Assembly (NCBI GenBank): GCA_038745855.1
Contig: JBCDLC010000033.1
Span: 1-39,287 of the forward strand
Direction: 5' to 3'
From: UBA5336 sp038745855
GTDB taxonomy: Bacteria; Pseudomonadota; Alphaproteobacteria; Caulobacterales; Hyphomonadaceae
Length of the DNA: 39,287 nt
Within the stretch, counting starts at the first letter, position 1, and every line of letters begins with the position of its first letter. The position numbers were made by a program, and so were the translations under genes. Shown here piece by piece: positions 31,154 to 39,173 of this stretch. The notes below the pieces were generated by a model that saw nothing but the letters and a program-made list of their open reading frames with translations, did not search any database and was not told the DNA's origin.

Positions 31154-31416
31154 TGTTCGAGGCTGAAATGCTCGTCGCGCTTGCCGCCATCCTGTCGCTG
31201 TTCGTGATCCTGCCGGGGATGGTGTTTCATTACATCACCCTGTGGCGGAAACAGCGCTCGCTGATGCCCGACGATGAGCGGATGCTCGAGGATCTGTGGC
31301 GTTCCGCCAAGCGGATGGAACGCCGGATCGAAACCCTCGAAGCGCTTATCGAAACCGATGCGGCCGATCGCCAGCCGCATCCCAATCCAACAGAATCCAG
31401 GAGACTTGACCCATGA
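31153..31416 (+). CDS. pspB: Phage shock protein B
   Basis: An 87-residue PspB with an N-terminal membrane helix (about 7-29, LVALAAILSLFVILPGMVFHYI), then ITLWRKQRSLMPDDERMLEDLW and a heptad-like helix KRMERRIETLEALIE. PspB senses envelope stress with PspC and frees PspF from PspA. The start overlaps the previous stop (TGATG) and its own stop overlaps the pspC start (ATGA), so three genes are translationally coupled. Confidence 0.93.
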   Translation: MFEAEMLVALAAILSLFVILPGMVFHYITLWRKQRSLMPDDERMLEDLWRSAKRMERRIETLEALIETDAADRQPHPNPTESRRLDP

Positions 31417-31826
31417 GCCGCGACTTTAACGCATCGCCGAACCCGACCCGGTACAAGCGGTCGCGGACAGACCGGGTAATCGCCGGCGTTTGCGGTGGAA
31501 TCGCTGATCGGTTCGGATGGGACCCGACAGTTGTTCGGATCCTGGCCGTGGTCGGCTTCTTCTTCATGTTCGGGCCGCTGATCATCATGGCCTACATCGT
31601 CACCTGGTTGATCACACCATCCCGTACGCGGGCGGATTACTCCCAGTCAGGAAACGCCGAAGAGGCTGCGTTCTGGAGGGGGGTCTCAGACAGTCCCCGC
31701 GCCACGTTCGGCAACCTCAAGTACACGTACATGGACCTTGAAGAGCGGCTGCGCCGTCTCGAACGCGACGTGACGTCCGATGAATGGCGTCTCCGGAAGG
31801 CGTTCAAGGACCTGGAGCAGAACTGA
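31413..31826 (+). CDS. pspC: Phage shock protein C
   Basis: A 137-residue PspC. The RSRTDRVIAGVCGGIADRFGWDPTVVRILAV block (about 16-46) is the PspC domain. The helix at about 44-68 (LAVVGFFFMFGPLIIMAYIVTWL) spans the membrane, and a C-terminal coiled-coil (YMDLEERLRRLERDVTSDEWRL) follows. With PspB it relays stress to the PspA-PspF switch. It starts inside the pspB stop (ATGA). A strong hairpin follows 15 bp after the stop. Confidence 0.95.
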   Translation: MSRDFNASPNPTRYKRSRTDRVIAGVCGGIADRFGWDPTVVRILAVVGFFFMFGPLIIMAYIVTWLITPSRTRADYSQSGNAEEAAFWRGVSDSPRATFGNLKYTYMDLEERLRRLERDVTSDEWRLRKAFKDLEQN

Positions 31827-31841
31827 AGACCGATAACAGAC

Positions 31842-31872
31842 GCGGATGACCTGACCGGGTTCAGGCATCCGC
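31842..31872 (+). promoter_or_regulatory. Strong intra-operon hairpin after pspC
   Basis: GCGGATG, a bulged A, then CCTGA pairs with TCAGG and CATCCGC around the loop CCGGGT: 12 base pairs with one bulge. There is no T-run after it. It sits between pspC and the last small gene, so it may protect the upstream mRNA end or lower expression of the downstream gene. Confidence 0.75.
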
Positions 31873-31893
31873 CGGATGAAAAGGACGAGAGCA

Positions 31894-32157
31894 ATGCTGA
31901 AGGGGATGAATTCACAAGGTGGGCAAACGCGGATCAGCGGCCGTCATTGGATGATCGGATTGTTGGGCGTGGCTGGCCTCGCGGCGGTGGTCGCCATGGA
32001 TATCCGTTCGGGCAGCCTTGAATGGCAGGCCGGACCGCTGAACGTATCGATGGACCTGCAGACCGAGCGTGGCGTCTCGATCCGTTTCAACCGTTTGAAG
32101 CCAGCCCTCGCACCGGGATTTGCCGATGCCCAAACCGACAAAGCGAGCCGTCTATAG
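31894..32157 (+). CDS. 87-residue single-span membrane protein at the end of the psp operon
   Basis: From ATG 31894 (MLKGMNSQGGQTRISGRHWM) there is one membrane helix at about 20-38 (MIGLLGVAGLAAVVAMDI). A small periplasmic beta-type domain follows (SLEWQAGPLNVSMDLQTERGVSIRF) with a short tail. AGGA lies eight bases before this start. An in-frame ATG at 31876 is also possible, but it touches the hairpin. It overlaps the convergent mnmC gene by 6 bp at the stops. Same direction as psp and behind PspC, so it may be an extra Psp component, in the place of PspD. Function unknown. Confidence 0.65.
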   Translation: MLKGMNSQGGQTRISGRHWMIGLLGVAGLAAVVAMDIRSGSLEWQAGPLNVSMDLQTERGVSIRFNRLKPALAPGFADAQTDKASRL

Positions 32158-34020
32158 CGGGCCTTGGGGGCTTAAAGCGTGACCCCGCTTGATGGCGCGA
32201 AACAGGGTGCGTGCGGGATCGACGCTTTCGCGCGCGGCCTTCGTTACAGGGATCGGCAAACCGAGAATTTGTGCCGCGATAAGGGCGCTGATCCATGGCG
32301 CAAATGTGAAGCCCCGGCTCCCGAGACCGGTTGCGAGCCAAACACCCTCAACGCGCGTGACCGCCGCATGCACCGCTTGTCCCTTTGCGAGCGGAGCGAA
32401 CGTTTCGAGCGTTGCAGAAACATCGGGGAGTTGCCCAGCCATCGGAAACCTGTCCGGCGTCGTTGCACGCATGCTCGCACGAGAGACGGGCGTCATGTCC
32501 TGGACTTGTCCCATCCACCACGGCGCGAGAGCTGCCAGCCCTTCCGCGTTTGATGCGCGCGCTTCCTGGGTCACTGCGGTGTTCGTGCCCGAGTTCATGC
32601 CCGGTTGCGCAGTCGCATAGGTGGCGCCCCAAAGCCGCTTGTCGCCCGTGGCGAGGGCGTATTGGCCGCTTGCAAGGGCAGATGCGGGTGCGTCGGGGAG
32701 CCCGGCCGCGTATTCGACCTGACCGAGTTTTCCCGTCAATCCCAGCCAAGGCGCGGTTTCTTGCGCTGCCATGCCATTGGCCACAATGATGGCGTCAAAC
32801 GGCGTGTCATCGACCCGTCGTTGTTTGAGATCCACCGACAACTCAGCACCGAGATGCATCTCCACACCCTCGAGCAGGTTTGCAATGAGGGTTGCGGGCT
32901 CGACAATCATGGCGCGCTTGTGGAGCAAGCCGCCGCCGCGGATCGCCTCGAGGTCCTCAAGCGGAAGGGGTGGGTCCGCAAGGACCTTGGCGAACCGGGT
33001 TTCATCCTTCCCATCGCGAGGGGTTTGGTGAACATCCGCTTCCATGGCACCGCGACAGCCGCTATAGATAGACCGGGCCGCGAGATAGGCATCAATCAGC
33101 AGGCGCGCTTGTACCGTGTCGGCGGCATCCAGCCTCGGCATCACGAGCGCGAGCGGGTTGCCACTGCCACCACTCGAAGGCGTTGGCGACGGATCAAAAA
33201 CCGTTGGACTGGCACCGAAATCCGCCAAGGTGCGCGCGAGACAGGCGCCCATGATGCCGGCGCCGAGAATTGCAATGCGGTGCGCACCAGCTTGCGACGG
33301 CAGTAGAGGCGATCCATCGGGCAGAAACGCTTCAAGGCGTTCGCGCTTCCGCCCGTGTCCTGGCGCCTTCGACACATCGAACCCGGCGGATGCCAGGCCG
33401 CGGCGAACATCGCCGGCAACGGTGAATGTGGCCGCCGTAGCCCCTGGGGCCGATCGCTCCGCCATCCGGGCATACAGTTCGGGCGTCCACATCTCGGCAT
33501 TTCGGGCCGGCGAAAACCCGTCTAGGAACCACGCATCGGCCTCGAATTCGGCCGCATCAAGCGCCTCGGCAATATCCCCAATGTGCAGGGTGAGCGAAAT
33601 CCGGTCTTCCGGCCAACGGACCTGGCGAACACCGCGGGCCGGATGGGGCCAGCGGTCGATCAGTTTCGCGGCGAGCGGCGCAATTTCTGGCCAGACCGAC
33701 AACGCGCGCTCGGCGTCGTCGCGCTGCATCGGAAATCCTTCGAAACTCACCACGTGTAGCCATGCCTCGGCGCTCGGACGATGGGCTTGCCACAAGCTCC
33801 AGAGCGCCAGGATGTTCAGCCCGGTACCAAATCCGGTTTCGGCCACCGTGAAATGCGTCCGATCCTGCCATCGATCCGGCAAGCCATTGCCCTTCAGGAA
33901 AACGGCCCGGCTCTCGGCGAGCCCGTCGCCTGCGGTGAAGTAAATGTCACCATGGCGCGCCGAGACCGGCGTACCATCGGGCTTCCATGTAATATCGGCG
34001 GATGCGGGCAAACGGGGCAT
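32152..34020 (-). CDS. mnmC: MnmC, bifunctional tRNA mnm5s2U biosynthesis enzyme
   Basis: A 622-residue fusion. The N-terminal part is a SAM methyltransferase (MnmC2): ETGFGTGLNILALW (61-74) is the SAM motif and WFLDGFSPARNAEMWTPELY is the family signature. From about residue 245 comes the FAD-dependent oxidase (MnmC1): RIAILGAGIMGACLARTLADFG is the FAD-binding Rossmann motif. The C-terminus ends with LATGLGSRGFTFAPWISALIA. It converts cmnm5s2U to nm5s2U to mnm5s2U at tRNA position 34. The length is normal for the fused form. It is monocistronic and converges with the psp operon. Confidence 0.95.
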   Translation of the reverse strand: MPRLPASADITWKPDGTPVSARHGDIYFTAGDGLAESRAVFLKGNGLPDRWQDRTHFTVAETGFGTGLNILALWSLWQAHRPSAEAWLHVVSFEGFPMQRDDAERALSVWPEIAPLAAKLIDRWPHPARGVRQVRWPEDRISLTLHIGDIAEALDAAEFEADAWFLDGFSPARNAEMWTPELYARMAERSAPGATAATFTVAGDVRRGLASAGFDVSKAPGHGRKRERLEAFLPDGSPLLPSQAGAHRIAILGAGIMGACLARTLADFGASPTVFDPSPTPSSGGSGNPLALVMPRLDAADTVQARLLIDAYLAARSIYSGCRGAMEADVHQTPRDGKDETRFAKVLADPPLPLEDLEAIRGGGLLHKRAMIVEPATLIANLLEGVEMHLGAELSVDLKQRRVDDTPFDAIIVANGMAAQETAPWLGLTGKLGQVEYAAGLPDAPASALASGQYALATGDKRLWGATYATAQPGMNSGTNTAVTQEARASNAEGLAALAPWWMGQVQDMTPVSRASMRATTPDRFPMAGQLPDVSATLETFAPLAKGQAVHAAVTRVEGVWLATGLGSRGFTFAPWISALIAAQILGLPIPVTKAARESVDPARTLFRAIKRGHALSPQGPL

Positions 34021-34058
34021 AGGGGCGTTGTACTCGGCAACGGTCCCGTGTCACCGCC

Positions 34059-35315
34059 TCACGAGAAACATTGGTCGCGCTGATGTTCGAGATAGCCGCG
34101 GGCCGGGCTCTCTGGGGTGAGGGCGATGGCGTTTCCAAAAGCCTCGTGGGCGCTGGCCATATCGTTCCCGCGTTTCAGTGCATGCGCCCGGGTCGCCCAG
34201 TAAGGGGCGTGGCTCCCCACTTTTTCGGATGGAAGCGCGTCCAGCGCCTTCAGAGCTTCTATGGGCCCTCGTGCTTCGAGAAGAACCGCCGCCCGGGCGA
34301 TCTCCGCGCCGAGACTCGGTGCCTCTACGCATAGAGCATCATAGATCGCCAGCAAGGCTGACCAGTTCGTTTGTCCCGTACGCTGGCGATCTGCATGCAC
34401 CGATTGGATGGCGGCTTCGAACTGGTAGCGGCCGGGCGGTCCCAAGCGGGCGGCAGTCCTCAAATGGGTATCAGCTTCCTCGATCCTGGCCTGATCCCAC
34501 TGGTCGGTATCCTGGTCGGAGAGCGGGACGTAGGCGCCCGTTCTGGCTGGGCGGCGGCTCTCGCAATAGAGGATCAAGGCGACCAGGGCATGAGCTTCGG
34601 CGGTCTCAGGCAAGAACTCGCATACCAGCCGGGCCAGCCATTCCGCTTCATCCGCAAGGTCGGCGGAGCCATCACCGCCCCAATTCCAACCGGCGGTATA
34701 GGCGGCATAGATGGCTGAGAGAACCGCATCCAGGCGGACTGGCCAGACATCGGGCTCGGGCACGACGAAGGGAATGCCTGCCGCCTTTATCTTCGTCTTG
34801 GCCCTGACCAGGCGTTGGGCCATGGCCGAAGTTGAAACGAGAAAAACACTGGCGATGCGCGCGGCCTCAAGCCCCAGGACGGTTTGCAGCATCAGCGGTG
34901 TCCGAACACTTGGATCGATCGCGGGATGGGCGCATGTGAAAAGAAGGGCCAGACGGTGATCTGCGAGTTGTCCTGGTGACTGGACCATGGTCAGCGCCTC
35001 AATGACGCGGACGGCGTCTGGCTCATAGGTTTTGCGAGTCTCAGCGCGCCGGACCGAATCGACAAGTTTCCGGCGGGCGACCTGGAGCAACCAGGCTTCA
35101 GGGGAGTCTGGCACACCTTGTTCTGCCCAGCGGTGAAGGGCGATGGCGAAGGCATCGGCCAACGCGTCCTCGGCAGCGGCAACATCGCATGTGCGCTGGC
35201 AGAGACTGGCGAGCAGTCGCCCATAGGCCCGCCGAGCCGCCAGATCGGCGACCCGGTTGGCCGTTTGGGCATCCCTACCCACCGGAATAGTCCGGCACGG
35301 ATCCGAAGTCCTCAT
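34059..35315 (-). CDS. ECF42-type sigma factor with TPR-like C-terminal domain
   Basis: A 418-residue RNA polymerase sigma factor. The sigma2 region is at about 25-95 (AAEDALADAFAIALHRWAEQG and SPEAWLLQVARRKLVDSVRR). The sigma4 region is at about 115-175 (LMLQTVLGLEAARIASVFLVSTSAMAQRLVRAKTKIK). The long C-terminal half is a DUF6596 domain with TPR-like helices (NWGGDGSADLADEAEWLARL, EAHALVALILYCESRRPAR). This layout is the ECF42 group, which is genetically linked to DGPF proteins. Such a gene lies 33 bp upstream on the same strand. There is no anti-sigma factor; control is thought to run through the C-terminal domain. Confidence 0.9.
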   Translation of the reverse strand: MRTSDPCRTIPVGRDAQTANRVADLAARRAYGRLLASLCQRTCDVAAAEDALADAFAIALHRWAEQGVPDSPEAWLLQVARRKLVDSVRRAETRKTYEPDAVRVIEALTMVQSPGQLADHRLALLFTCAHPAIDPSVRTPLMLQTVLGLEAARIASVFLVSTSAMAQRLVRAKTKIKAAGIPFVVPEPDVWPVRLDAVLSAIYAAYTAGWNWGGDGSADLADEAEWLARLVCEFLPETAEAHALVALILYCESRRPARTGAYVPLSDQDTDQWDQARIEEADTHLRTAARLGPPGRYQFEAAIQSVHADRQRTGQTNWSALLAIYDALCVEAPSLGAEIARAAVLLEARGPIEALKALDALPSEKVGSHAPYWATRAHALKRGNDMASAHEAFGNAIALTPESPARGYLEHQRDQCFS

Positions 35316-35347
35316 GCCTGTCAGGAAACGGACGATACGCCATTGTG

Positions 35348-35695
35348 TCAGCTCGGGACCGGAAGGACAGGACGGACTTCAACACCGCCCTTTTCACATG
35401 CCGGGCATTTGGCCGCCAACTTGAGCGCCACATCGAGATTTTCGACATCGACGATGAAGAAACCACCGAGCTGTTCCTTGCTGTCAGCGAACGGACCGTC
35501 CTGGATCGTCGTCCCGCGGATGGTTGTTGCCGTTGCTGGGTCCTGAAGTGCTGCACCTGTCTGATTTGGATCCGCGGCGGCCACCTCGTTTGCAAAATAG
35601 GCATGCCAGGTTGCCCAATAGGCTGGGGCAAGATCGGGATTGTTTCGAGCCGCGAAATCCTCTTCGTGCTCGTGAATGGTGATCATGTAGCGCAT
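35348..35695 (-). CDS. YCII-related DGPF protein, partner of the ECF42 sigma
   Basis: A 115-residue protein starting MRYMITIHEHEEDFAARNNP, with AGGGAG seven bases upstream. The family motif DGPF is in TIQDGPFADSKEQLGGFFIVD, followed by the DVALKLAAKCPACEKGGVEVRP end. YCII-related domains fold like ferredoxin and their chemistry is unknown. In other genomes ECF42 sigma factors directly activate their DGPF gene, so these two are almost certainly a functional unit. A longer frame to 35719 is rejected. Confidence 0.92.
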   Translation of the reverse strand: MRYMITIHEHEEDFAARNNPDLAPAYWATWHAYFANEVAAADPNQTGAALQDPATATTIRGTTIQDGPFADSKEQLGGFFIVDVENLDVALKLAAKCPACEKGGVEVRPVLPVPS

Positions 35696-35793
35696 GGTTA
35701 GCTCCCTTGGTTTCGCCATTGAAGCACGAGATCACTCTCGCCTTCATTATCTCGACGTTTGAAGGGGCCGCCAATCGACAGGACGACCGAAAT

Positions 35794-36144
35794 TCATGGG
35801 CACAGGGCGGCCTGTTCACCCTTTGACCATCCGACATGGAGCGCATCACCTGCCTCAATGACTGGACGTTTGATCAAGGTCGGGTTCGCGGCGAGCAGCA
35901 CCTCGGCCCCATCACCGCCGGCGCTTTCTTTTTCCGCTTCGGAAAGCCCCCGCCACGTTGTCGAGCGTTTGTTCACAAGCGCATCTGCACCCGCAGCCTT
36001 GAGCCAACCGGGCAGTTTGGCCGGCAAGTCCGCCTCAGCCCTGATGTCGATAAAGGTAACCTCGTGGCTAGCATCGGCCAATGCCGTCATCGCTTTCTTG
36101 CAGGTGTCGCAATTCTTGAGGCCATAAAGGGTCAGGGATGCCAA
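35794..36144 (-). CDS. ArsC/Spx/YffB family reductase-like protein
   Basis: A 116-residue thioredoxin-like protein. GLKNCDTCKKAMTAL holds Cys12 and Cys15 (CxxC). FIDIRAEADLPAKLPGWLKAAGADALVNKRSTTWRGL and NPTLIKRPVIEAGD, with the cis-Pro loop KRPV, are the ArsC/YffB signature. The CxxC and the lack of the arsenate-loop arginines favour the YffB-type glutathione- or thioredoxin-linked reductases over true arsenate reductase. It starts 3 bp after the stop of the DUF2233 gene, so the two are translationally coupled. Confidence 0.88.
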   Translation of the reverse strand: MASLTLYGLKNCDTCKKAMTALADASHEVTFIDIRAEADLPAKLPGWLKAAGADALVNKRSTTWRGLSEAEKESAGGDGAEVLLAANPTLIKRPVIEAGDALHVGWSKGEQAALCP

Positions 36145-36147
36145 GGA

Positions 36148-36894
36148 TCAGTCCTCCGTTTCAACGACCCCAACAATGGGGCCCATATCTGCACCACGCT
36201 CGGATCGTGACAGGTTTGAGGCGAGCACCTGGGAGATGCGGCCATCGAAATAAAGCGCATTTGGCGTTTCGAGCCGGTCACGGAAGAGCGTTGCGAAGGT
36301 ATGAAAATTGACGGGCACCTCCGAGATCGCAAAGTGCACTGTTCGCCCATCTCGCGCGACACCAACACCGTTCCTCCTGTGGCGCGAAGAACTGTCTTCC
36401 CGGAAGGCCGGGTGGAGCGCGCCATCGATGACCAGCATTGGGCCAGACTGGGTGGCGAAATTGGGTGTTCGGCCACTGGCCTGGAATGTGGTGCTCTCCT
36501 CAACGCCGGCACGCGTTTCATCGATCCAGAAGACCCCGTTCGGCTTAAGGGTGAAATTGCTGTTGCCCTCCGCAAGGTTCAGAGGGGCAAGGGTTTCGCC
36601 GCGCTCGATCAACAAACCGACCGGGCGCCGATCAGGAAGATACATCCCCGCATTCATCGCAAAAACCAGCCGCTCACCGGAGTCTGCAAGCGCGTCGGAA
36701 AGGGCGTCGAACTGGGCATAGCGCTCACCATCGGCGCCATTCAGGAAAAGCCGGATGTCGTCGGTTTCTGCGTCGAATTTGCAAACGATGAAGGGCGCTT
36801 CGGCGTGCGTTAGAGGCTGGCACGGCGTCTGAACCTGTTGCGCACAAGAGGCAGCTTGCAGGGTCAAAATCGCACTCAGAAACCTTGGGAACAT
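36148..36894 (-). CDS. DUF2233 (phosphodiester glycosidase-like) lipoprotein
   Basis: A 248-residue exported protein. The N-terminus MFPRFLSAILTLQAASCAQQ has an AASC lipobox-like site, so it may be a lipoprotein. DUF2233 is the family of NAGPA-type phosphodiester glycosidases. Seen here are VFAMNAGMYLPDRRPVGLLIERG (the conserved NAGM motif), NFTLKPNGVFWID, FATQSGPMLVIDG and RRNGVGVARDGRTVHFAIS. In exopolysaccharide-making bacteria such proteins may uncover or trim sugar phosphodiesters. It is coupled to the ArsC-like gene. Substrate unknown. Confidence 0.85.
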   Translation of the reverse strand: MFPRFLSAILTLQAASCAQQVQTPCQPLTHAEAPFIVCKFDAETDDIRLFLNGADGERYAQFDALSDALADSGERLVFAMNAGMYLPDRRPVGLLIERGETLAPLNLAEGNSNFTLKPNGVFWIDETRAGVEESTTFQASGRTPNFATQSGPMLVIDGALHPAFREDSSSRHRRNGVGVARDGRTVHFAISEVPVNFHTFATLFRDRLETPNALYFDGRISQVLASNLSRSERGADMGPIVGVVETED

Positions 36895-37018
36895 GACACG
36901 AGACTGTGGGAAAATCGCATCAGACGCAAAGCATTGAACCTCACTTTCGCCTGGAAAGTCGCCGCATACCGGATGCTTCCTCTAGCGGTTTGGAACGGCA
37001 AGCTCTAAGTGCACAAGC

Positions 37019-37486
37019 ATGTTACGACCTGGCGCTTTCTCGATCCCATTTGCACCGCTGTCACTGACATTGGCGGGGCTGATTCCGTTTGTTGGAAGTG
37101 CGATCGCAGTGGCGACTGCGGGTAACGATGTAATCCTGAAAGGTCAGGCATCCTTTATCCTGCTTGTCTATGGCGCCGTCATCTTGAGTTTCCTCGGCGG
37201 CGTTCGCTGGGGAATAGAGATGAGCCGAAACGAAGCGCCGCGATTTGGTGTTCTGGTCCCTTCTGTTGCGGGGGCTCTTGTGGGTTGGGCCGTGGTTTGC
37301 CTGAACCTGCTCAACCCTGGCCAATCGACGCAAACCCTGTATCTCGCCCTGGCTGGAGCATTAATCCTCCACTGGTTATGGGACCTTGCAAGCCGAGCTT
37401 CCACGCCGAACTGGTACGACGGTCTCAGGACCATCGCGACATTGGGCGCGGTTGGTTCGTTTCTAGTTGCAACCGTTGTGGTTTGA
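37019..37486 (+). CDS. DUF3429 membrane protein
   Basis: A 155-residue protein with four to five predicted membrane helices: about 10-32 (APLSLTLAGLIPFVGSAIAVA), 45-66 (SFILLVYGAVILSFLGGVRWG), 76-98 (LVPSVAGALVGWAVVCLNLL), 103-122 and 135-155. YGAVILSFLGGVRWG is the DUF3429 hallmark. Function unknown. No ribosome site stands out. It lies alone in + orientation between minus-strand genes and converges with dsbB. Confidence 0.85.
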   Translation: MLRPGAFSIPFAPLSLTLAGLIPFVGSAIAVATAGNDVILKGQASFILLVYGAVILSFLGGVRWGIEMSRNEAPRFGVLVPSVAGALVGWAVVCLNLLNPGQSTQTLYLALAGALILHWLWDLASRASTPNWYDGLRTIATLGAVGSFLVATVVV

Positions 37487-37511
37487 GCGCCGTCGCGCGT
37501 CACTCTTTTGA

Positions 37512-38042
37512 TCAACCGGCGACGGGCGCGATTGTCGTAACTCGGGCAGCAGCAAAGCTGGCGGCTGCGAGCATCAAGGACACAACAACATTCCAGCCCG
37601 CCATGGACAAACCGAACGTCCAAGGTGCATCGGTGCAAGCCGGCGCGAAAGCCGGGCTTTCGAGATCGAGGTCGCCGAAAACCGAGCCCGCAACATCTCC
37701 GGGCGCATCTGGGGCTGTGCAGCCTTCGGGAGCGGGCCACCAGCCGTATTCGACGCCCGCATGGAAACCTGCGACCACTGCGCCGGTGACGAAAACCAAT
37801 CCGATCAGCGCGTTCAGAGCCGGCAGGAAGCGGGGATTGGGCTTGAATTTCCAAAGTGCCACACCGACGAGGCACATGCTGATCAAGGCCCAATAGACTT
37901 CCCGCTGCCTTAGGCAAAGATCGCAGGGCGGCATATTTCCGAAGCGCTCGAAGCCATGGGCGGTCAAGAGAACAGCGAAGGATGCCGCCGCCGCAAGAAG
38001 CGGCCACCGCCAGTCTCGGAGAAGGGAACCCCAGGGTGACAT
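37512..38042 (-). CDS. dsbB: Disulfide bond formation protein DsbB
   Basis: A 176-residue DsbB: four membrane helices and two cysteine pairs. The first is PPCDLCLRQR near residue 41. The second is the periplasmic GCTAPDAP...FAPACTD loop (near 106-136), which reacts with DsbA. DsbB reoxidises DsbA and passes electrons to quinone. A GTG-initiated longer frame to 38069 exists, but the ATG at 38042 fits the usual N-terminus. exoD lies 40 bp upstream on the same strand, so they may share a transcript. No dsbA is in the window. Confidence 0.92.
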   Translation of the reverse strand: MSPWGSLLRDWRWPLLAAAASFAVLLTAHGFERFGNMPPCDLCLRQREVYWALISMCLVGVALWKFKPNPRFLPALNALIGLVFVTGAVVAGFHAGVEYGWWPAPEGCTAPDAPGDVAGSVFGDLDLESPAFAPACTDAPWTFGLSMAGWNVVVSLMLAAASFAAARVTTIAPVAG

Positions 38043-38081
38043 GCACTTTTTTTGCCGCCGGGCGCGCACCGTGTCGATGCG

Positions 38082-38780
38082 TCAATCTTGAAGGGGGGGC
38101 TGGGGCGTTGGCAGACCCTCCTGAGCCGCAGTTTCGCCAAGGCCCAACAGGGTTTTGATATTGTCGCTCGTCAAATCCATCCCGAGCGAGGCAAGCCATG
38201 TGAAAGCAGCCACCAGGGCGGCGATCCAAAGCGTGCCGATCACGAGGCCCACAAGCACGAGCAGACCATCGCGTTCCATCAAGCCAAAAGCGACAAGTGC
38301 CACTGCAAATCCGGGCGTCGTATTCGTCATGGGCAGAGGGACGAGGATCGACGCACAGAAGAGGCAGAGAAGAACACCGATGGCGCGCTCTGGCCCCCTT
38401 CCGGTCAGGAAGGTGAGCCGGGGGCGCGCGATGCGCTCGACCCAACCGAACCATTTCTTGCCGCCCTTCGCCGTGCTCGAAAGGCCCTCCCGATTGACCC
38501 GCCGCCGCGCCAGTGCACCGGGTAACCAGGGTTCTTCGCGGCCCCATGCCATCTGTGCGGCAATGGCCATCATCGGAAGCGAGACCACCTGGGGCACGCC
38601 GTAGAGGAACGGAATACAGCAGGGCAAGGCGAGCACGAAGAGCATCGCGCCAAACGCCCGTTCGTCGAGCCGGTCCATGATTTCAGCCAGACTGAACCCA
38701 TCCTCCTGCGCATCAACTGCCAGGGCCTCGATCGACTCCAGCAAGGTCGGCGGGTGGGAGGACACAGCTTGGTTCGACAT
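38082..38780 (-). CDS. exoD: ExoD family membrane protein
   Basis: A 232-residue ExoD (PF06055) protein. The N-terminal DAQEDGFSLAEIMDRLDERAFGAMLFVLALPCC block is diagnostic, followed by PFLYGVPQVVSLPMMAIAAQ. Several hydrophobic spans lie in the centre and C-terminus. In Sinorhizobium, exoD mutants have altered exopolysaccharide and poor alkaline tolerance. The detailed role is unknown. It is likely an operon with dsbB. Confidence 0.9.
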   Translation of the reverse strand: MSNQAVSSHPPTLLESIEALAVDAQEDGFSLAEIMDRLDERAFGAMLFVLALPCCIPFLYGVPQVVSLPMMAIAAQMAWGREEPWLPGALARRRVNREGLSSTAKGGKKWFGWVERIARPRLTFLTGRGPERAIGVLLCLFCASILVPLPMTNTTPGFAVALVAFGLMERDGLLVLVGLVIGTLWIAALVAAFTWLASLGMDLTSDNIKTLLGLGETAAQEGLPTPQPPLQD

Positions 38781-38905
38781 GGAGCGCCCTCTAGCCAGAA
38801 TTCCCGTATGCGTCGAGTATACGCGTGGGTGGTCAATGAAGGGTGCATTCCTGAGTCGAATGCCACCTGAGGCGGGCGGCCAAGGTATCGCCCGCTATCC
38901 CGCGA

Positions 38906-38935
38906 TTGACGCACCGGCGCCGGGCATGGCATGGG
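38906..38935 (+). promoter_or_regulatory. Possible tRNA-Leu promoter
   Basis: TTGACG (38906-38911) is followed 18 bp later by CATGGG (38930-38935). The distance to the tRNA 5' end is 22 bp. An inverted repeat, GCGGGCG (38872-38878) with CGCCCGC (38889-38895), lies upstream. Confidence 0.4.
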
Positions 38936-38957
38936 CGAGGGCATCGACCATGGCGTT

Positions 38958-39042
38958 GCCCCTGTGGCGGAACCGGTAGACGCGACGGATTCAAAATCCG
39001 TTTCCTTCGGGAGTGCCCGTTCGAGTCGGGCCAGGGGCACCA
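38958..39042 (+). tRNA. tRNA-Leu, anticodon CAA
   Basis: The acceptor stem GCCCCTG pairs perfectly with CAGGGGC, and the 3' ACCA is encoded. The D-stem is GCG/CGC. The anticodon stem ACGGA/TCCGT encloses loop TTCAAAA, giving anticodon CAA (codon UUG). A long variable arm (TCC TTC GGGA) marks a class II tRNA, and the T-stem GCCCG/CGGGC surrounds TTCGAGT. All stems are complete, so it should be functional. Confidence 0.97.
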
Positions 39043-39113
39043 TTATGCTTTGATCCCCCGCTGGGCTTCGGGCTTGTTGATATCGCTCGCGGCAGTTTGG
39101 CTGGCGCCAAAGG

Positions 39114-39173
39114 CCTCCGCGGGGGCGGCGCAGTTGCGCCGACGGCCGGTCGGCCTTGCGACGCTTTGCGTCG
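39114..39173. repeat. Cluster of palindromes after tRNA-Leu
   Basis: Non-coding end of the window. CC-T-CCGCGG-G-GG lies around 39114-39124, then GGCGCA/TGCGCC (39127-39140), GGCCG/CGGCC (39144-39155) and CGACGC/GCGTCG around TTT (39159-39173). Four short hairpins lie within 60 bp. The rest of 39043-39287 has no credible gene. Confidence 0.6.

Noticed and set aside
37168..38547. Long minus-strand frame of 459 codons
   Set aside because: Out-of-frame reading across dsbB and exoD, rich in Arg, Cys and Pro, with no domain.
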